A stretch of 45,367 nt of DNA. Origin: Cytophagales bacterium (GTDB lineage: Bacteria; Bacteroidota; Bacteroidia; Cytophagales; Cyclobacteriaceae). The notes under the pieces were generated by a model, which was not told where the DNA came from, ran no database searches, and worked only from the letters and a program-made list of their open reading frames with translations. A program made the position numbers and the translations under genes. This document shows positions 1 through 8,237 of the stretch, piece after piece. How positions within the stretch are numbered: position 1 is the stretch's first letter; the number at the start of each line of letters is the position of its first letter. Location: assembly GCA_022360055.1 (NCBI GenBank), contig JAKSDO010000038.1, forward strand, positions 1 through 45,367, read 5' to 3'.

Positions 1-567
1 TTCTTTTTTTTTTTTTTTTTGAAATATATCAGCAGGATCGACGCCTTTTCCCTTCAACCATTCAATATATGCATTGGTTCCAGCCTCTGCACCCTGGCCC
101 GGGCTGTGGCTGAGCCAGAATTTCCTGAATCCGTCATTGGTCCGTTGCTCCTTGCCTTCCCATGCCGAAGCTATGTGAAGTTTTCCAGAGAGTGCGCAAT
201 CGTAGCCAGCATCTGCAAGCCTTTTACTTATTAGTTGTACCCGTTTGCTCTCAGGGAAGTATTCATTTCCATTGCGATTCTGATGAACCTGACTCGGATA
301 AAGACCAGTCATAAAGCTCGCGCGGCTTGGGGTGCAAATAGGGCTTTGACAGTAAGCCCTGGTAAAGGCTACACCCTGGTCACAGAGCTTGTCGAGGTTA
401 GGTGTCCTGATAATATCATTGCCTAAGCTGTGAATTGTATTGTATCGCTGCTGATCAGTTGTAATCCATAGGATATTTGGTTTCAAATCTTGGGCCAAGC
501 AGGTGAAACTTGAAAATGAGCAGGCGCCACTAAGAACTAGTAGGCTTAATATATTAATGAATTTCAT
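1..567 (-). CDS. Sulfatase, N-terminal part (runs off window edge)
   Basis: This reading frame starts at the ATG at 567-565 and stays open to base 1, so 189 codons are present and the C-terminus lies outside the window. A hydrophobic signal peptide (about residues 1-26) is followed by the sulfatase core: a metal-binding stretch ILWITTDQQ near residues 32-40 and the CTPSRAS motif at 78-84. In family S1 the Cys of C-x-P-S-R is converted to formylglycine, the catalytic residue for sulfate ester hydrolysis. The product would act in the periplasm or at the cell surface. Its start lies 8 bp below the stop of the next sulfatase gene on the same strand, so the two probably share a transcript. The last visible codons are five AAA lysines in a run of 17 A, an odd composition for this family that may be a sequence-end artefact or a slippage site. 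Which sulfated sugar is attacked cannot be told. Confidence 0.88.
   Translation of the reverse strand, partial: MKFINILSLLVLSGACSFSSFTCLAQDLKPNILWITTDQQRYNTIHSLGNDIIRTPNLDKLCDQGVAFTRAYCQSPICTPSRASFMTGLYPSQVHQNRNGNEYFPESKRVQLISKRLADAGYDCALSGKLHIASAWEGKEQRTNDGFRKFWLSHSPGQGAEAGTNAYIEWLKGKGVDPADIFQKKKKKE
4..20. repeat. 17-base homopolymer (T on +, A in the coding strand)
   Basis: Seventeen T residues in a row lie inside the sulfatase reading frame, encoding lysines on the minus strand. A tract this long is prone to slippage in replication and in sequencing. It may mark a contig end error or a real phase-variable tract; the window cannot separate the two. Confidence 0.8.
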
Positions 568-574
568 AATAAAA

Positions 575-2083
575 CTATTTTTTTGTATGATCTCCGTGGT
601 GAGAATGACTGGAATTATTTGCTTTCGCTACAGGTTCCTTATTTATTTCTGGCAACCAAATTGCAAGGCTATTTATTAGAGAGCGATAACTGTCATTCCT
701 CGCAAGATTCTCCCATTCATGTTTGTCCTGAGTTGTATTGTATAACTCTTCTGTACCATCGGCCAGTCTGATATATCTGAAATCGTCTGCGCGAATGGCA
801 TGATTGTTTTTACCGTAGGTGATGACTACAGGTTTATCAAGTCGGTTTACTTTCCCTTCTAAAATTGGCACCAGGCTTTGGCCTTCGGTATAATCCGGTA
901 TTGGTATTCCACATAGTTCTGCAAGTGTTGGATAAAGGTCTACTAAGCTCACAGGGTATGAGATGCTTCTATTCTTTTCTTCACCTGGGACAACAATAAT
1001 ATATGGGATGTGAGTAGATTTTTCTGTAAGAATAAATTTTTCCCAATGTTCTTTTTCACCCAGATGGTAACCGTGATCTGACCACAATACTATTATAGTA
1101 TTATCCGCATTACCGGAAGCATATAATGCATCAAGCAATCTTCCTACATTATGGTCTGCATAGGAGCAGGATGCCTGGTAGTGCTGAACGGCTTTTTCAT
1201 AAATGTCAGGATCTCGTTGCTTTTCATGTTCAAATGTGCTCATCCATCCATATCTGCCATAGCCTTGGATGAAGTCAATGGAACTTTGCTCTAAGTCATC
1301 AAAATCATTTTTGTTTATTATTGGTACGGTAAGCTCTTCCAAAGGATAATTATCTAAGAAGGCTGATTCAGGCACATAAAACGGCATATGTGGCCTGAAA
1401 ATTCCAACAGCCATAAAAAAGGGTTCGGATTCTGATTTTATTTTGTTAATGGCCCAGTCAACCGTTCGTTCATCGATATGTTTCGAGCCATCCTGAGCCC
1501 ATATACCCCAGTCGAAATTGGGACTGATATCTCTAGTATTATTATCATCCTGACCAATCCATTTTGTGACACCGCAAATGTTAGTTTCTGGCATGGGGGA
1601 ATCAGGCCTTCCGTTCACCGGGAACGGATTGCTTTCTGAAAATATTGAATAATCTACATGTGCAGGACCGTGATGATGGAATATTTTACCTGAGCAAAAG
1701 GTTTTATATCCATGCTTTTTGAAATGGGCTGGCATTAGCATATCCGGACTCAAGGCGTCTTTCCAGTTAGAAGAGTTTGTGTAGACTCCTATAGTGGAGG
1801 GACGTACCCCGCTCAAAATAGAAGCCCGGGACGGATTACATGCAGGTGCATTACAATATGCCTGAGTGAAGAAAGTTCCTGTCTCGGCTAGTCTTTCAAT
1901 ATTTGGAACATGAATCGGATTGGATGGATCATGCAATTTCGTCCAGTCATTCATATCATCTACACATATCATTAAGACATTTGGTTTATTCTTTGGTGTT
2001 TTTTGTGGTTTCTCAATGCAGCCATATGTTATTAAGAACATTGCTAGGAGAAGATATTGTCCCGCGAGATTGATATAATACAT
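575..2083 (-). CDS. S1-family sulfatase, iduronate-2-sulfatase-like
   Basis: This is a formylglycine-dependent sulfatase that would hydrolyse sulfate esters on glycans outside the inner membrane. The open frame extends up to 2146, but I place the start at the ATG at 2083. The upstream 21 codons overlap a perfect palindrome (2134-2148) and lie at or ahead of a TAnnTTTG element (2121-2114, minus strand), so they are probably not translated. From 2083 the protein is 502 residues with a hydrophobic signal segment ending near YGC. Counting from the longer start, the metal-binding VDDMND sits at 62-67 and the modified Cys at 103 in CNPSRAS. Further on, SDHGYHLGEKEHW is typical of the iduronate-2-sulfatase-like branch. 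The C-terminal tail is rich in His and Ser. The stop lies 8 bp from the start of the next sulfatase. A maturation enzyme (anSME or FGE) is not in the window. Confidence 0.92.
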   Translation of the reverse strand: MYYINLAGQYLLLAMFLITYGCIEKPQKTPKNKPNVLMICVDDMNDWTKLHDPSNPIHVPNIERLAETGTFFTQAYCNAPACNPSRASILSGVRPSTIGVYTNSSNWKDALSPDMLMPAHFKKHGYKTFCSGKIFHHHGPAHVDYSIFSESNPFPVNGRPDSPMPETNICGVTKWIGQDDNNTRDISPNFDWGIWAQDGSKHIDERTVDWAINKIKSESEPFFMAVGIFRPHMPFYVPESAFLDNYPLEELTVPIINKNDFDDLEQSSIDFIQGYGRYGWMSTFEHEKQRDPDIYEKAVQHYQASCSYADHNVGRLLDALYASGNADNTIIVLWSDHGYHLGEKEHWEKFILTEKSTHIPYIIVVPGEEKNRSISYPVSLVDLYPTLAELCGIPIPDYTEGQSLVPILEGKVNRLDKPVVITYGKNNHAIRADDFRYIRLADGTEELYNTTQDKHEWENLARNDSYRSLINSLAIWLPEINKEPVAKANNSSHSHHGDHTKK

Positions 2084-2113
2084 GACCGGTTTGTTTAAAA
2101 TTATATTACAAAG

Positions 2114-2121
2114 CAAAATTA
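2114..2121 (-). promoter_or_regulatory. Bacteroidota -7 promoter element (TAATTTTG)
   Basis: On the minus strand the sequence TAATTTTG matches the TAnnTTTG -7 consensus of the Bacteroidota primary sigma factor. It lies 31 bases ahead of the ATG at 2083. The palindrome at 2134-2148 occupies about the place where the -33 element would be. The sialidase gene at 15474 shows the same arrangement with nearly the same spacing. Confidence 0.5.
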
Positions 2122-2133
2122 TAAAAAAGAATA

Positions 2134-2148
2134 ATATGTAATACATAT
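2134..2148. promoter_or_regulatory. Palindromic operator, copy 1 (ATATGTAATACATAT)
   Basis: Seven-base arms ATATGTA and TACATAT flank one central A, a perfect palindrome. Its GTnnnAC core fits the general pattern of sites bound by GntR/FadR-type regulators (established knowledge); the identity of the binding protein is inferred. Related copies lie ahead of the sulfatase at 5715, the sialidase at 15474 and the sigma factor at 18757. Confidence 0.55.
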
Positions 2149-2251
2149 TTACATAAAATTAAAATTAGGACAAATGTCTGGGACGATTTTTTTCTCTCAA
2201 TGAATTGACTTTGATAGCATGCTACGAAGCTGGTGTGTCAACCATAAGAAC

Positions 2252-2261
2252 TTGTATACAA
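2252..2261. promoter_or_regulatory. Short palindrome TTGTATACAA upstream of PhyH gene
   Basis: A perfect ten-base palindrome lies about 120 bp before the PhyH-family gene, in the region between divergent transcripts. It could be an operator, but palindromes of this length arise by chance in AT-rich DNA. Confidence 0.25.
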
Positions 2262-2381
2262 TATTTTAGTGGGTGAACTCAACAATATGCTGTAGCAAGA
2301 TTTAATAATATTTTCGCAATAAACAGAAATAATTAAAATCCAGCCCTTTCTTCCTTTGTCAAGTAGTCAATCTAATTAATT

Positions 2382-3152
2382 ATGGAAAATCAATTATTGA
2401 ATGCCAATACACAGAAGTTCTGGAAAGAGCAATACGATTTGGATGGGTTTATTTATATACCCGGATTTTTATCTTTAGATGAGATTAGTGCTTTACGAAA
2501 AGAGCTTGATAGTCTAGACCTGAATAAAATGCCTCCTGAAAAGGTGTATTATGAAAATAAGGAAAGGCCTGACACGCTAAAACAGCTTCAGCATTTGTTT
2601 AATTACAGTCCTTTATTTAAAGAAACCATGTTCGAAAGCAAATTTACAGAGCTTGCAAACCTGCTATTGGGTGAAAAGGCGATTGGTAAGAATATGCAGT
2701 TTTTTAATAAGCCGCCAAAGTTGGGCAAACCTACTCCCCCTCATCAGGATGGGTATTATTTTATGTTGGAGCCGCAGAATGCAATTACCATGTGGCTTGC
2801 TTTGGAGGATGTGGATGAGGAAAATGGTTGTGTTCGGTATGTTAAAGGATCCCATAAAGAAGGCATGAGGCCCCACGGAAGAACAGCGGTGCTAGGGTTT
2901 TCACAGGCCATGCTTGACTTTCCACAAGAATCTGATCTGCAACATGAAGTCTATTTCAGGGTAAAGCCGGGAGATTTGCTTGCACACCATTCTTTAACCA
3001 TTCATTGGGCCGATGGCAATCAAAGTGAAAACAGAACACGTAAATCTCTAGGATTTATTTACTATGGAGAAAATGCCAAAGTGGATGAAGCTGCACATAA
3101 ATTCTATCAGGAAAAACTGGCCAGGGAGCTAAAAGAAAAGGATTCCATTTAG
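2382..3152 (+). CDS. Phytanoyl-CoA dioxygenase (PhyH) family oxygenase
   Basis: This 256-residue protein is a predicted cytoplasmic Fe(II)/2-oxoglutarate-dependent oxygenase of the PhyH family; no signal peptide is seen. The metal triad is visible as H121 and D123 in PPHQDGYY and the distal His at 208 in TIHWADGN. Arg residues at 218-220 are placed to bind 2-oxoglutarate. The LEDVDEENGCVRYVKGSHK stretch is the usual PhyH block after the HxD motif. Members act on lipids, amino acids, alkaloids or small metabolites, so the substrate cannot be named. The gene stands divergent from the sulfatases and is followed by 350 bp without a gene, then the end of the AraC gene. A second PhyH gene at 30213 shares the fold but clearly differs in sequence, and each PhyH gene has a URO-D-like gene in its neighbourhood. 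Confidence 0.9.
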   Translation: MENQLLNANTQKFWKEQYDLDGFIYIPGFLSLDEISALRKELDSLDLNKMPPEKVYYENKERPDTLKQLQHLFNYSPLFKETMFESKFTELANLLLGEKAIGKNMQFFNKPPKLGKPTPPHQDGYYFMLEPQNAITMWLALEDVDEENGCVRYVKGSHKEGMRPHGRTAVLGFSQAMLDFPQESDLQHEVYFRVKPGDLLAHHSLTIHWADGNQSENRTRKSLGFIYYGENAKVDEAAHKFYQEKLARELKEKDSI

Positions 3153-3506
3153 CAATGATCAGCGCAGAATATTAAGTTGCTGGTAGCTAGAGCACCCACT
3201 ATTAACTTTGAGCAAGTGGAGTATGATGTACGCCAAATTAATACTGCTACAAAAGAAGCAAAGGGGCATTGTTTGCTGCTAAGAAGAAAAGAGTTCTTTT
3301 CAATTATTAACGGAAGATTTTTGAAAGGTTACCCTCGAAGTATCTTCTCAAATGATTTCTACAAAGAGAATAGGTGTAGTTGGTTGAGGTGCGCTTTGGC
3401 TGCGAAAACAGAATAAATACTTTCAATGTGATCGTCAAAATTACCTTTGCCGTGAGAGCATCAGGCCAAATCAGATGTAAAAAATTTACATTTGTCAGAA
3501 GCTTCC
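3153..3506. other. Gap between convergent genes with possible gene relic
   Basis: No convincing gene lies here. An 80-codon open frame at 3177-3416 has no recognisable features. In another frame an ATG at 3352 begins STKRIGVVG, stops at TGA, and then continues GALWLRK. This resembles the start of a nucleotide-binding Rossmann fold (such as a Gfo/Idh-type oxidoreductase) cut off after a dozen codons, but the match is too short to call. A palindrome at 3475-3491 sits at the far end. Confidence 0.4.
3475..3491. terminator. Palindrome ATGTAAA-AAA-TTTACAT between convergent genes
   Basis: Perfect seven-base arms lie 16 bp beyond the stop of the AraC gene and about 320 bp after the PhyH gene. A weak bidirectional terminator is one reading. 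The arms also resemble the ATGTA/TACAT operator family found elsewhere in the window, although no promoter points away from here. Confidence 0.3.
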
Positions 3507-4346
3507 TTAATCCATTTTTAAGATTTGCCTTTTAAACTGCAAGGGTGGTAAACCTTTGATTTTTTTGAATGCAGCAATAAAATTGGAATAGGTGTTGAAG
3601 CCCGTCAAGTCGCTGATCTCATTGATGTTTTTTCCTTTCTCCAGCAGCAAAACTGCTTTGCCTATGCGCTGTGTCAAGATATATTGATATATACTGATTC
3701 CAAACCTTTCTTTAAATTGCCTGGCCAGATGGTATTTGCTGATTCCGGCAAACCTTGCCAACTGATCCAGGCTAAGATCTGTGGCAATATTACTAATGAT
3801 AAAGTCTATTAATTCATTGAATGGACTGGGATCTTGATGATTTTCGGGAAAATCAAATTTATTCTTGATGGTCTTATTCAGAAAGATGATGATTTCACAA
3901 AGTATAAGTTTTCTTTTTACTTCCCAGGCATAAGCGCTTTGATCAAGCATTTTTTCAAATTGCGCTATTAGCCATTCCCTCCGGTCTTGTGGAATAATAA
4001 TTTTATTGGAATGTCGTCTTCCTGCTTCATTGAATAAGGACAATAAATCTGCAGAATCAAAAAAAGGTTGAACCAAGGAGGGTAGGAATTTTACCGAGAA
4101 ACGAGTCATGGGCTTACCTGGCAAGCTACTAGCTGTGTGCACCTGGTTTTTATTGACCACAAAAAGATCAAAATCATTGATCGAATAAGTTTTGTGCCCT
4201 ATATGATACTCATGGCCTCCCTCCAATATAAAACTGATTTCATAATTCTGGTGAAAATGAAGCCTGATTGGTTTATCTATATTATTCAACTTGGCTACAA
4301 CCAGAGGTTTTAATTCTTCTTCATTGATGATGTGTAGATTCCTCAC
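3507..4346 (-). CDS. AraC-family transcriptional regulator
   Basis: This 279-residue protein has an N-terminal cupin-like sensor domain (about 15-160, including LHFHQNYEISFILEGG) and a C-terminal AraC double helix-turn-helix (about 178-275). In the latter, LDQLARFAGISKYHLARQF and INEISDLTGFNTYSNFIAAF mark the two recognition units. Such proteins usually bind a sugar or related effector and activate an adjacent gene. It is divergent from the URO-D-like gene at 4453 with 106 bp between the starts, so that gene is the most likely target. No signal peptide or membrane segment is present, so this is a cytoplasmic one-component regulator and not a hybrid two-component system. The ligand is unknown. 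Confidence 0.93.
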   Translation of the reverse strand: MRNLHIINEEELKPLVVAKLNNIDKPIRLHFHQNYEISFILEGGHEYHIGHKTYSINDFDLFVVNKNQVHTASSLPGKPMTRFSVKFLPSLVQPFFDSADLLSLFNEAGRRHSNKIIIPQDRREWLIAQFEKMLDQSAYAWEVKRKLILCEIIIFLNKTIKNKFDFPENHQDPSPFNELIDFIISNIATDLSLDQLARFAGISKYHLARQFKERFGISIYQYILTQRIGKAVLLLEKGKNINEISDLTGFNTYSNFIAAFKKIKGLPPLQFKRQILKMD

Positions 4347-4452
4347 CAGATAGCAATATTTAATATATAGTAAGCAATTTATAATAATAATTTAAAATCA
4401 GACGCAACTTATTTTGTTTGCATAAATCATTGGCTAAAAACCTTCTGGAAAT

Positions 4453-5541
4453 ATGAACAACTCGAAACAGAGAGTAAAAACTGCAATAAACTTCAAAAAT
4501 CCTGACAGGGTACCCATGCATATGAATGCTACTAAGTGGGTACTGGCAAAATTGAAGCAACATTTTAGAGTAAGTGATGATCATGAATTATTGAATGTTA
4601 TGCACATCGATACTTTTGATATGAGGGGCTTAGATCTTCACGGAGGCGTGATGCCTCATTATGTTGGCGACAAGCATTCATTTCTCGATACATCCTGGAG
4701 TGGTGATATTATGAAATTATGGAACATTGATGAAAAAGAGATAGAAGGAAACGCCGGTTTTTCCTATGTAGTTGAGGATTTTCCTTTGGCACAGGCCAAT
4801 GATTTTGATTCAATCAGAAACTTTAACTGGCCACAAGCAGACTGGTTCTCCTATAAAGATCTGGATATGCAACTGGCGAAATGGTCGGATAAGGCCATTA
4901 TTGCTACCGGGGCTTCCTTTTTTCAGCATGCGACCTTTGTGAGAGGCATGGATATCTTGTTGCTCGATATGTTGATTGATGTAGAGACTGCAGGATATAT
5001 CTTTGATCAGGTGTTTGATTTTTATTATGAATTTTTTGCTAGAATCATGGAAAAAGCGGGTCACTTAATTGATCTTCTCGCCTTTGCTGATGATCTGGCC
5101 TCGCAACAAAGCCTACTGTTTGGCCCGGAATTGTTCGAGCAATATTTTGCTGCAAAAATCAGAAAAATGGCTGATCTGGTACACAAATATGGTGTAAAAC
5201 TATTGCTGCATACTGATGGGAATGTATCTGAGCTTATTCCCAGATTTATTGAATTAGGGGTAGATATTTTGGATCCAATACAACCCGAGGCAGATAATAT
5301 GGATGCTAAAGTGCTAAAAAAAATGTATGGCAGTGAATTATGTTTCAGAGGAGGAGTCAGTGCTCAAAATACGCTTACCTATGGCAGTAAGCAAGAGGTG
5401 AAGGATGAAACGAGGAGGTTATTGGATGTCATGATGCCAGGTGGGGGATATATCCTTGCTCCTGGACACCCGGTTCTGCAGGATGATATTCCTGTAGAAA
5501 ATATCATCACAATGTATCAAACCGGACTTGAGTATAGCTAG
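4453..5541 (+). CDS. Uroporphyrinogen decarboxylase (URO-D)-like protein
   Basis: This 362-residue protein has the URO-D/methyltransferase TIM-barrel fold. It starts with the family opening (RVKTAINFKNPDRVP) and contains FADDLASQQSLLFGPELF, the LLHTDGN strand with H253, and a C-terminal GGGYILAPGHPVLQDDIP. True HemE enzymes work in haem synthesis. Environmental relatives include cobalamin-dependent methyltransferases such as MtaA, whose zinc ligands include an H-x-C pair. Here the position after His reads T-D, so the Cys is missing and a methyltransferase role is doubtful. It is divergently transcribed from an AraC gene, which suggests induction by a catabolic substrate instead of a housekeeping role. 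About 170 bp separate it from the next sulfatase. A distant paralogue lies at 34386. The reaction is not known. Confidence 0.85.
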   Translation: MNNSKQRVKTAINFKNPDRVPMHMNATKWVLAKLKQHFRVSDDHELLNVMHIDTFDMRGLDLHGGVMPHYVGDKHSFLDTSWSGDIMKLWNIDEKEIEGNAGFSYVVEDFPLAQANDFDSIRNFNWPQADWFSYKDLDMQLAKWSDKAIIATGASFFQHATFVRGMDILLLDMLIDVETAGYIFDQVFDFYYEFFARIMEKAGHLIDLLAFADDLASQQSLLFGPELFEQYFAAKIRKMADLVHKYGVKLLLHTDGNVSELIPRFIELGVDILDPIQPEADNMDAKVLKKMYGSELCFRGGVSAQNTLTYGSKQEVKDETRRLLDVMMPGGGYILAPGHPVLQDDIPVENIITMYQTGLEYS

Positions 5542-5576
5542 CCTGATTTTATTACACAGTAAATTATTATTTAATA

Positions 5577-5591
5577 ATATGTAATACATAA
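5577..5591. promoter_or_regulatory. Palindromic operator, copy 2 (TATGTAATACATA core)
   Basis: The 13-base core at 5578-5590 is identical to the core of the copy at 2134-2148 and lies about 125 bp before the sulfatase start at 5715. Two imperfect TAnnTTTG-like elements follow, at 5595-5602 and 5607-5614, neither a full match, so the promoter is not fixed. Confidence 0.5.
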
Positions 5592-5714
5592 TAACATATT
5601 TGTTGCTATATTTCGGGAAGAAATTTATTGTTTTGAAAAATGCTGAATGCCAAATGGCCCTAGATGTAACAGTATATCAAGTCCCTCACAAGAATAATAC
5701 TTATATAAAGTTTT

Positions 5715-7211
5715 ATGATGGAAGTGAAAAATCAAATGAAGGTTTTAAGAGGAGTGTTGAAGCCTCAATTTCTAGTTTTAATTGGGCTATTAATTTCTGC
5801 ATGCGACGATACCGGGAAAAATGAACTTCAAACAATGCAGAGGCCCAATGTAGTATTTTTCCTAATCGATGATTTAGGATATAGCGATTTGGGCTGCTAC
5901 GGAAGTGAATTTTATGAAACACCAGCTATAGATAAATTGGCAAATGAGGGAATAAGGTTTACACAAAATTACGCTGCATCTACCATTTGTTCTCCTACTA
6001 GAGCGAGTATATTAACTGGTAAATATCCCGGTAGATTGCATATTACTGGACCAATACCGATATATGGAGCCGAGCGAAGGGAAAATCCCAAAATGAAGGA
6101 TGCTGATTATGTAATGGATTTACCATTAGAAGAAGTGACCATAGGTGATGCATTCAAAGCTGCAGGTTACACGACGGCTTCAATTGGCAAATGGCATGTG
6201 GGGCATCATGAGGAATACTACCCACAACACAATGGCTTTGACTATAACATAGCAGGTAGCAAACGGGGAGGCCCGGGCAATTATTTCTATCCTTACCAGG
6301 GTAAATGGAGAATGACTCCTGAGTATGAGTGGGAGTATTGGAATACTTTTCCGGATGGAGAAGAAGGTGAATACCTCACAGACAGGCTTACCGATGAGGC
6401 AATTAAAATAATTGAGAAGCACAAGGACGAACCTTTTTTTGTTTATCTGTCCCACTATGCAGTTCATTCACCCTTGCAGGCCAAGCAGAAGTACATTGAT
6501 AAATATGCCAAAAAGGAAAAGGATAGCATAAGAGGTCATGTTAATGCCAAGTATGCAACTATGATTCAAAGTGTGGATGAGAGTGTGCAGAAGGTGACGG
6601 CTAAGTTGGAGTCACTCGGGTTGGCCGATAATACCATTATGGTAATAGCTTCGGATAATGGTGGTGCAGATTTTGCCACATCCAATTGGCCCTGGAGAGG
6701 CAACAAGGGCAATTTTTATGAAGGTGGAATTCGGGTTCCATTGATTATAAAGTGGGCAGGGAAAGTACCTAATGGCAAACAAATTGATATGCCAGTCATT
6801 ACCAATGATTATTATCCAACGTTGCTGGAGCTTTGTGGACTTCCTATGCAACCGGAACAACATCTTGACGGCATGAGCTTTGCAAATCAACTGTTGGATC
6901 CAAAAAAGGGACAAAGCAGTTTTTACCAACGAGATATATTTTGGCATTTTCCAAACTACATTGGCGCTGTAAAGACGGATGCGACAAATCCTTGTACAGT
7001 GATAAGGAGCGGTGACTGGAAAATGATTGAATGGTTGGAGGATTATACAGTTGAGCTATATAATTTACACGATGATCCAAAAGAAGCAAATGATTTGAGT
7101 GTTGAACACCCGGATCTTGTAAAAGAATTGAAGGAAAAGCTCCAAAAACATAGAGAAGAAACAGAGGTTCAGTATCCCAGGCCAAATCCCGATTATATTG
7201 AATCAATGTAG
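5715..7211 (+). CDS. S1-family sulfatase, arylsulfatase A-like lipoprotein
   Basis: This 498-residue sulfatase starts at ATG 5715; an alternative ATG at 5736 (residue 8) would give a more usual signal peptide. The lipobox ISAC places the lipidated Cys at residue 30, followed by two Asp, so the protein is probably anchored in the outer membrane. The core starts with PNVVFFLIDDLGYSDLGCYG; the formylglycine Cys is residue 92 in CSPTRAS (the Thr variant of C-x-P-S/T-R). GKWHVGHH and the ASDNGG stretch are further active-site motifs, and a C-terminal subdomain ends near residue 498. It would remove sulfate from glycans outside the cell. The gene follows the URO-D-like gene but has its own upstream palindrome. 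A decayed copy of its last 65 codons survives at 14577-14776. Confidence 0.94.
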   Translation: MMEVKNQMKVLRGVLKPQFLVLIGLLISACDDTGKNELQTMQRPNVVFFLIDDLGYSDLGCYGSEFYETPAIDKLANEGIRFTQNYAASTICSPTRASILTGKYPGRLHITGPIPIYGAERRENPKMKDADYVMDLPLEEVTIGDAFKAAGYTTASIGKWHVGHHEEYYPQHNGFDYNIAGSKRGGPGNYFYPYQGKWRMTPEYEWEYWNTFPDGEEGEYLTDRLTDEAIKIIEKHKDEPFFVYLSHYAVHSPLQAKQKYIDKYAKKEKDSIRGHVNAKYATMIQSVDESVQKVTAKLESLGLADNTIMVIASDNGGADFATSNWPWRGNKGNFYEGGIRVPLIIKWAGKVPNGKQIDMPVITNDYYPTLLELCGLPMQPEQHLDGMSFANQLLDPKKGQSSFYQRDIFWHFPNYIGAVKTDATNPCTVIRSGDWKMIEWLEDYTVELYNLHDDPKEANDLSVEHPDLVKELKEKLQKHREETEVQYPRPNPDYIESM

Positions 7212-7518
7212 GACATTATGACAGCATCACCTTATCATGATGTTCGAGCAATAAACTATTTAAAAATATTTATGGGCTAGATAAATATTTATATTTTTAT
7301 TAGGTGTTGAGCTATGAACTATTCACCCAAGGCAGGACAGCAGCAAACAGTCAATTATATCCATGATGAGAATATAAACATTCAAGGATTCGGTTCGTAC
7401 TTCGGGAGAGAATCCGATTCAATGACTTGGAATATGTTTAGAGATGGGGTGGTAAGAGCCATTAAAAACGTTTCTATTTTGTAGCATTATATATTACTGG
7501 ACTTAAATCAACGATTGA
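7212..7518 (+). other. Intergenic region before module 1 with an unrecognised 56-codon frame
   Basis: The only open frame of note runs from ATG 7314 to a stop at 7482-7484 (56 residues, with FGSYFGRESDSMTWNMFRDG in its middle). It has no signal peptide and I do not recognise it; a relic of a larger gene is as likely as a small protein. The sigma factor promoter is probably in the last 80 bp, but I could not fix a convincing -33/-7 pair. Confidence 0.3.
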
Positions 7519-8103
7519 ATGGAGGAAAACCTAAATGACAGAAAGTCAATCTTTGATGGGATCTCAGATATAGAAATTTGGTCAAAAATAAAAGCTGGAG
7601 ATAGACATGCTTTTACCACTTTATATAAGAAGTATATTCAGCAAATTTTTAAGTATGCTTATTTTCTTGTTCCTGACAAGGACCTGGTTGAGGATGCAAT
7701 TCACGATGTTTTTGTAAGAATTTGGTCTAAGAGAAATAATCAAATTGATATTCATTCCATTAAGTCCTATCTATTTGTATCAGTTAGACGAGAGATGCTA
7801 TTAAAAAAGAAAGACAAAGTTCAATTCGTTGTTTCTGTGGGTCAATCTGATATGCATCTATTTCAATCTCCTTCAATAGAAGATACCAAGATACTTGAAG
7901 AGCATCAAAAGGAAAAAGAGCAAAAGTTGAACGGCTTCATCAAAGGTCTGACCGATCGCCAAAGAGAAATAATTCACTTACGTTTCTATCAGAATTTGTC
8001 ATATGCCGAAATCGCCAATTTGATGGATATTAATCAGAACTACGCCTATAATTTAACCTCAAGAGCAATTAATCATCTTAGGGATCAGTTTAAAGCTAAT
8101 TGA
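7519..8103 (+). CDS. ECF-type RNA polymerase sigma factor, module 1
   Basis: This 194-residue sigma-70 family factor has only regions 2 and 4, as in the ECF group. Region 2 spans about residues 28-95 (YKKYIQQIFKYAYFL and the DAIHDVFVRIW helix). Region 4 covers about 138-190 (LTDRQREIIHLRFYQNLSYAEIA, then a recognition helix near NQNYAYNLTSRAI). It lies 134 bp before the FecR gene and upstream of SusC and SusD on the same strand. In the well-studied Bacteroides systems such a factor is held by the FecR anti-sigma until the SusC transporter binds its glycan, and then directs transcription of the susCD pair. That role is inferred here from family and gene order. Confidence 0.92.
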   Translation: MEENLNDRKSIFDGISDIEIWSKIKAGDRHAFTTLYKKYIQQIFKYAYFLVPDKDLVEDAIHDVFVRIWSKRNNQIDIHSIKSYLFVSVRREMLLKKKDKVQFVVSVGQSDMHLFQSPSIEDTKILEEHQKEKEQKLNGFIKGLTDRQREIIHLRFYQNLSYAEIANLMDINQNYAYNLTSRAINHLRDQFKAN

Positions 8104-8237
8104 TAAATACTTCCTAGCCATCATCTTAAAGGAAATTTGGCTGGTTATTAGTCTTTACCAAAATATTTTAAACTTTTTTCAAAGAGAATGGTGAGAAAAT
8201 TTCTTTCAGCACTCTATTGTATTAAAACACCTTCAAA

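Noticed and set aside
3177-3416. 80-codon open frame after the first PhyH gene
   Set aside because: It has no recognisable motif or start signal, and an unlike frame inside it looks more like a Rossmann-fold relic. Treated as gap sequence.
4347-4452. AraC binding half-sites between the AraC and URO-D-like genes
   Set aside because: The region is AT-rich with several loose repeats (AATATTTAATATATAG, AATTTATAATAATAA), but no pair with convincing spacing could be defined.
5600-5824. Open frame just upstream of the 5715 sulfatase
   Set aside because: It overlaps the sulfatase signal peptide in another frame and has no family features.
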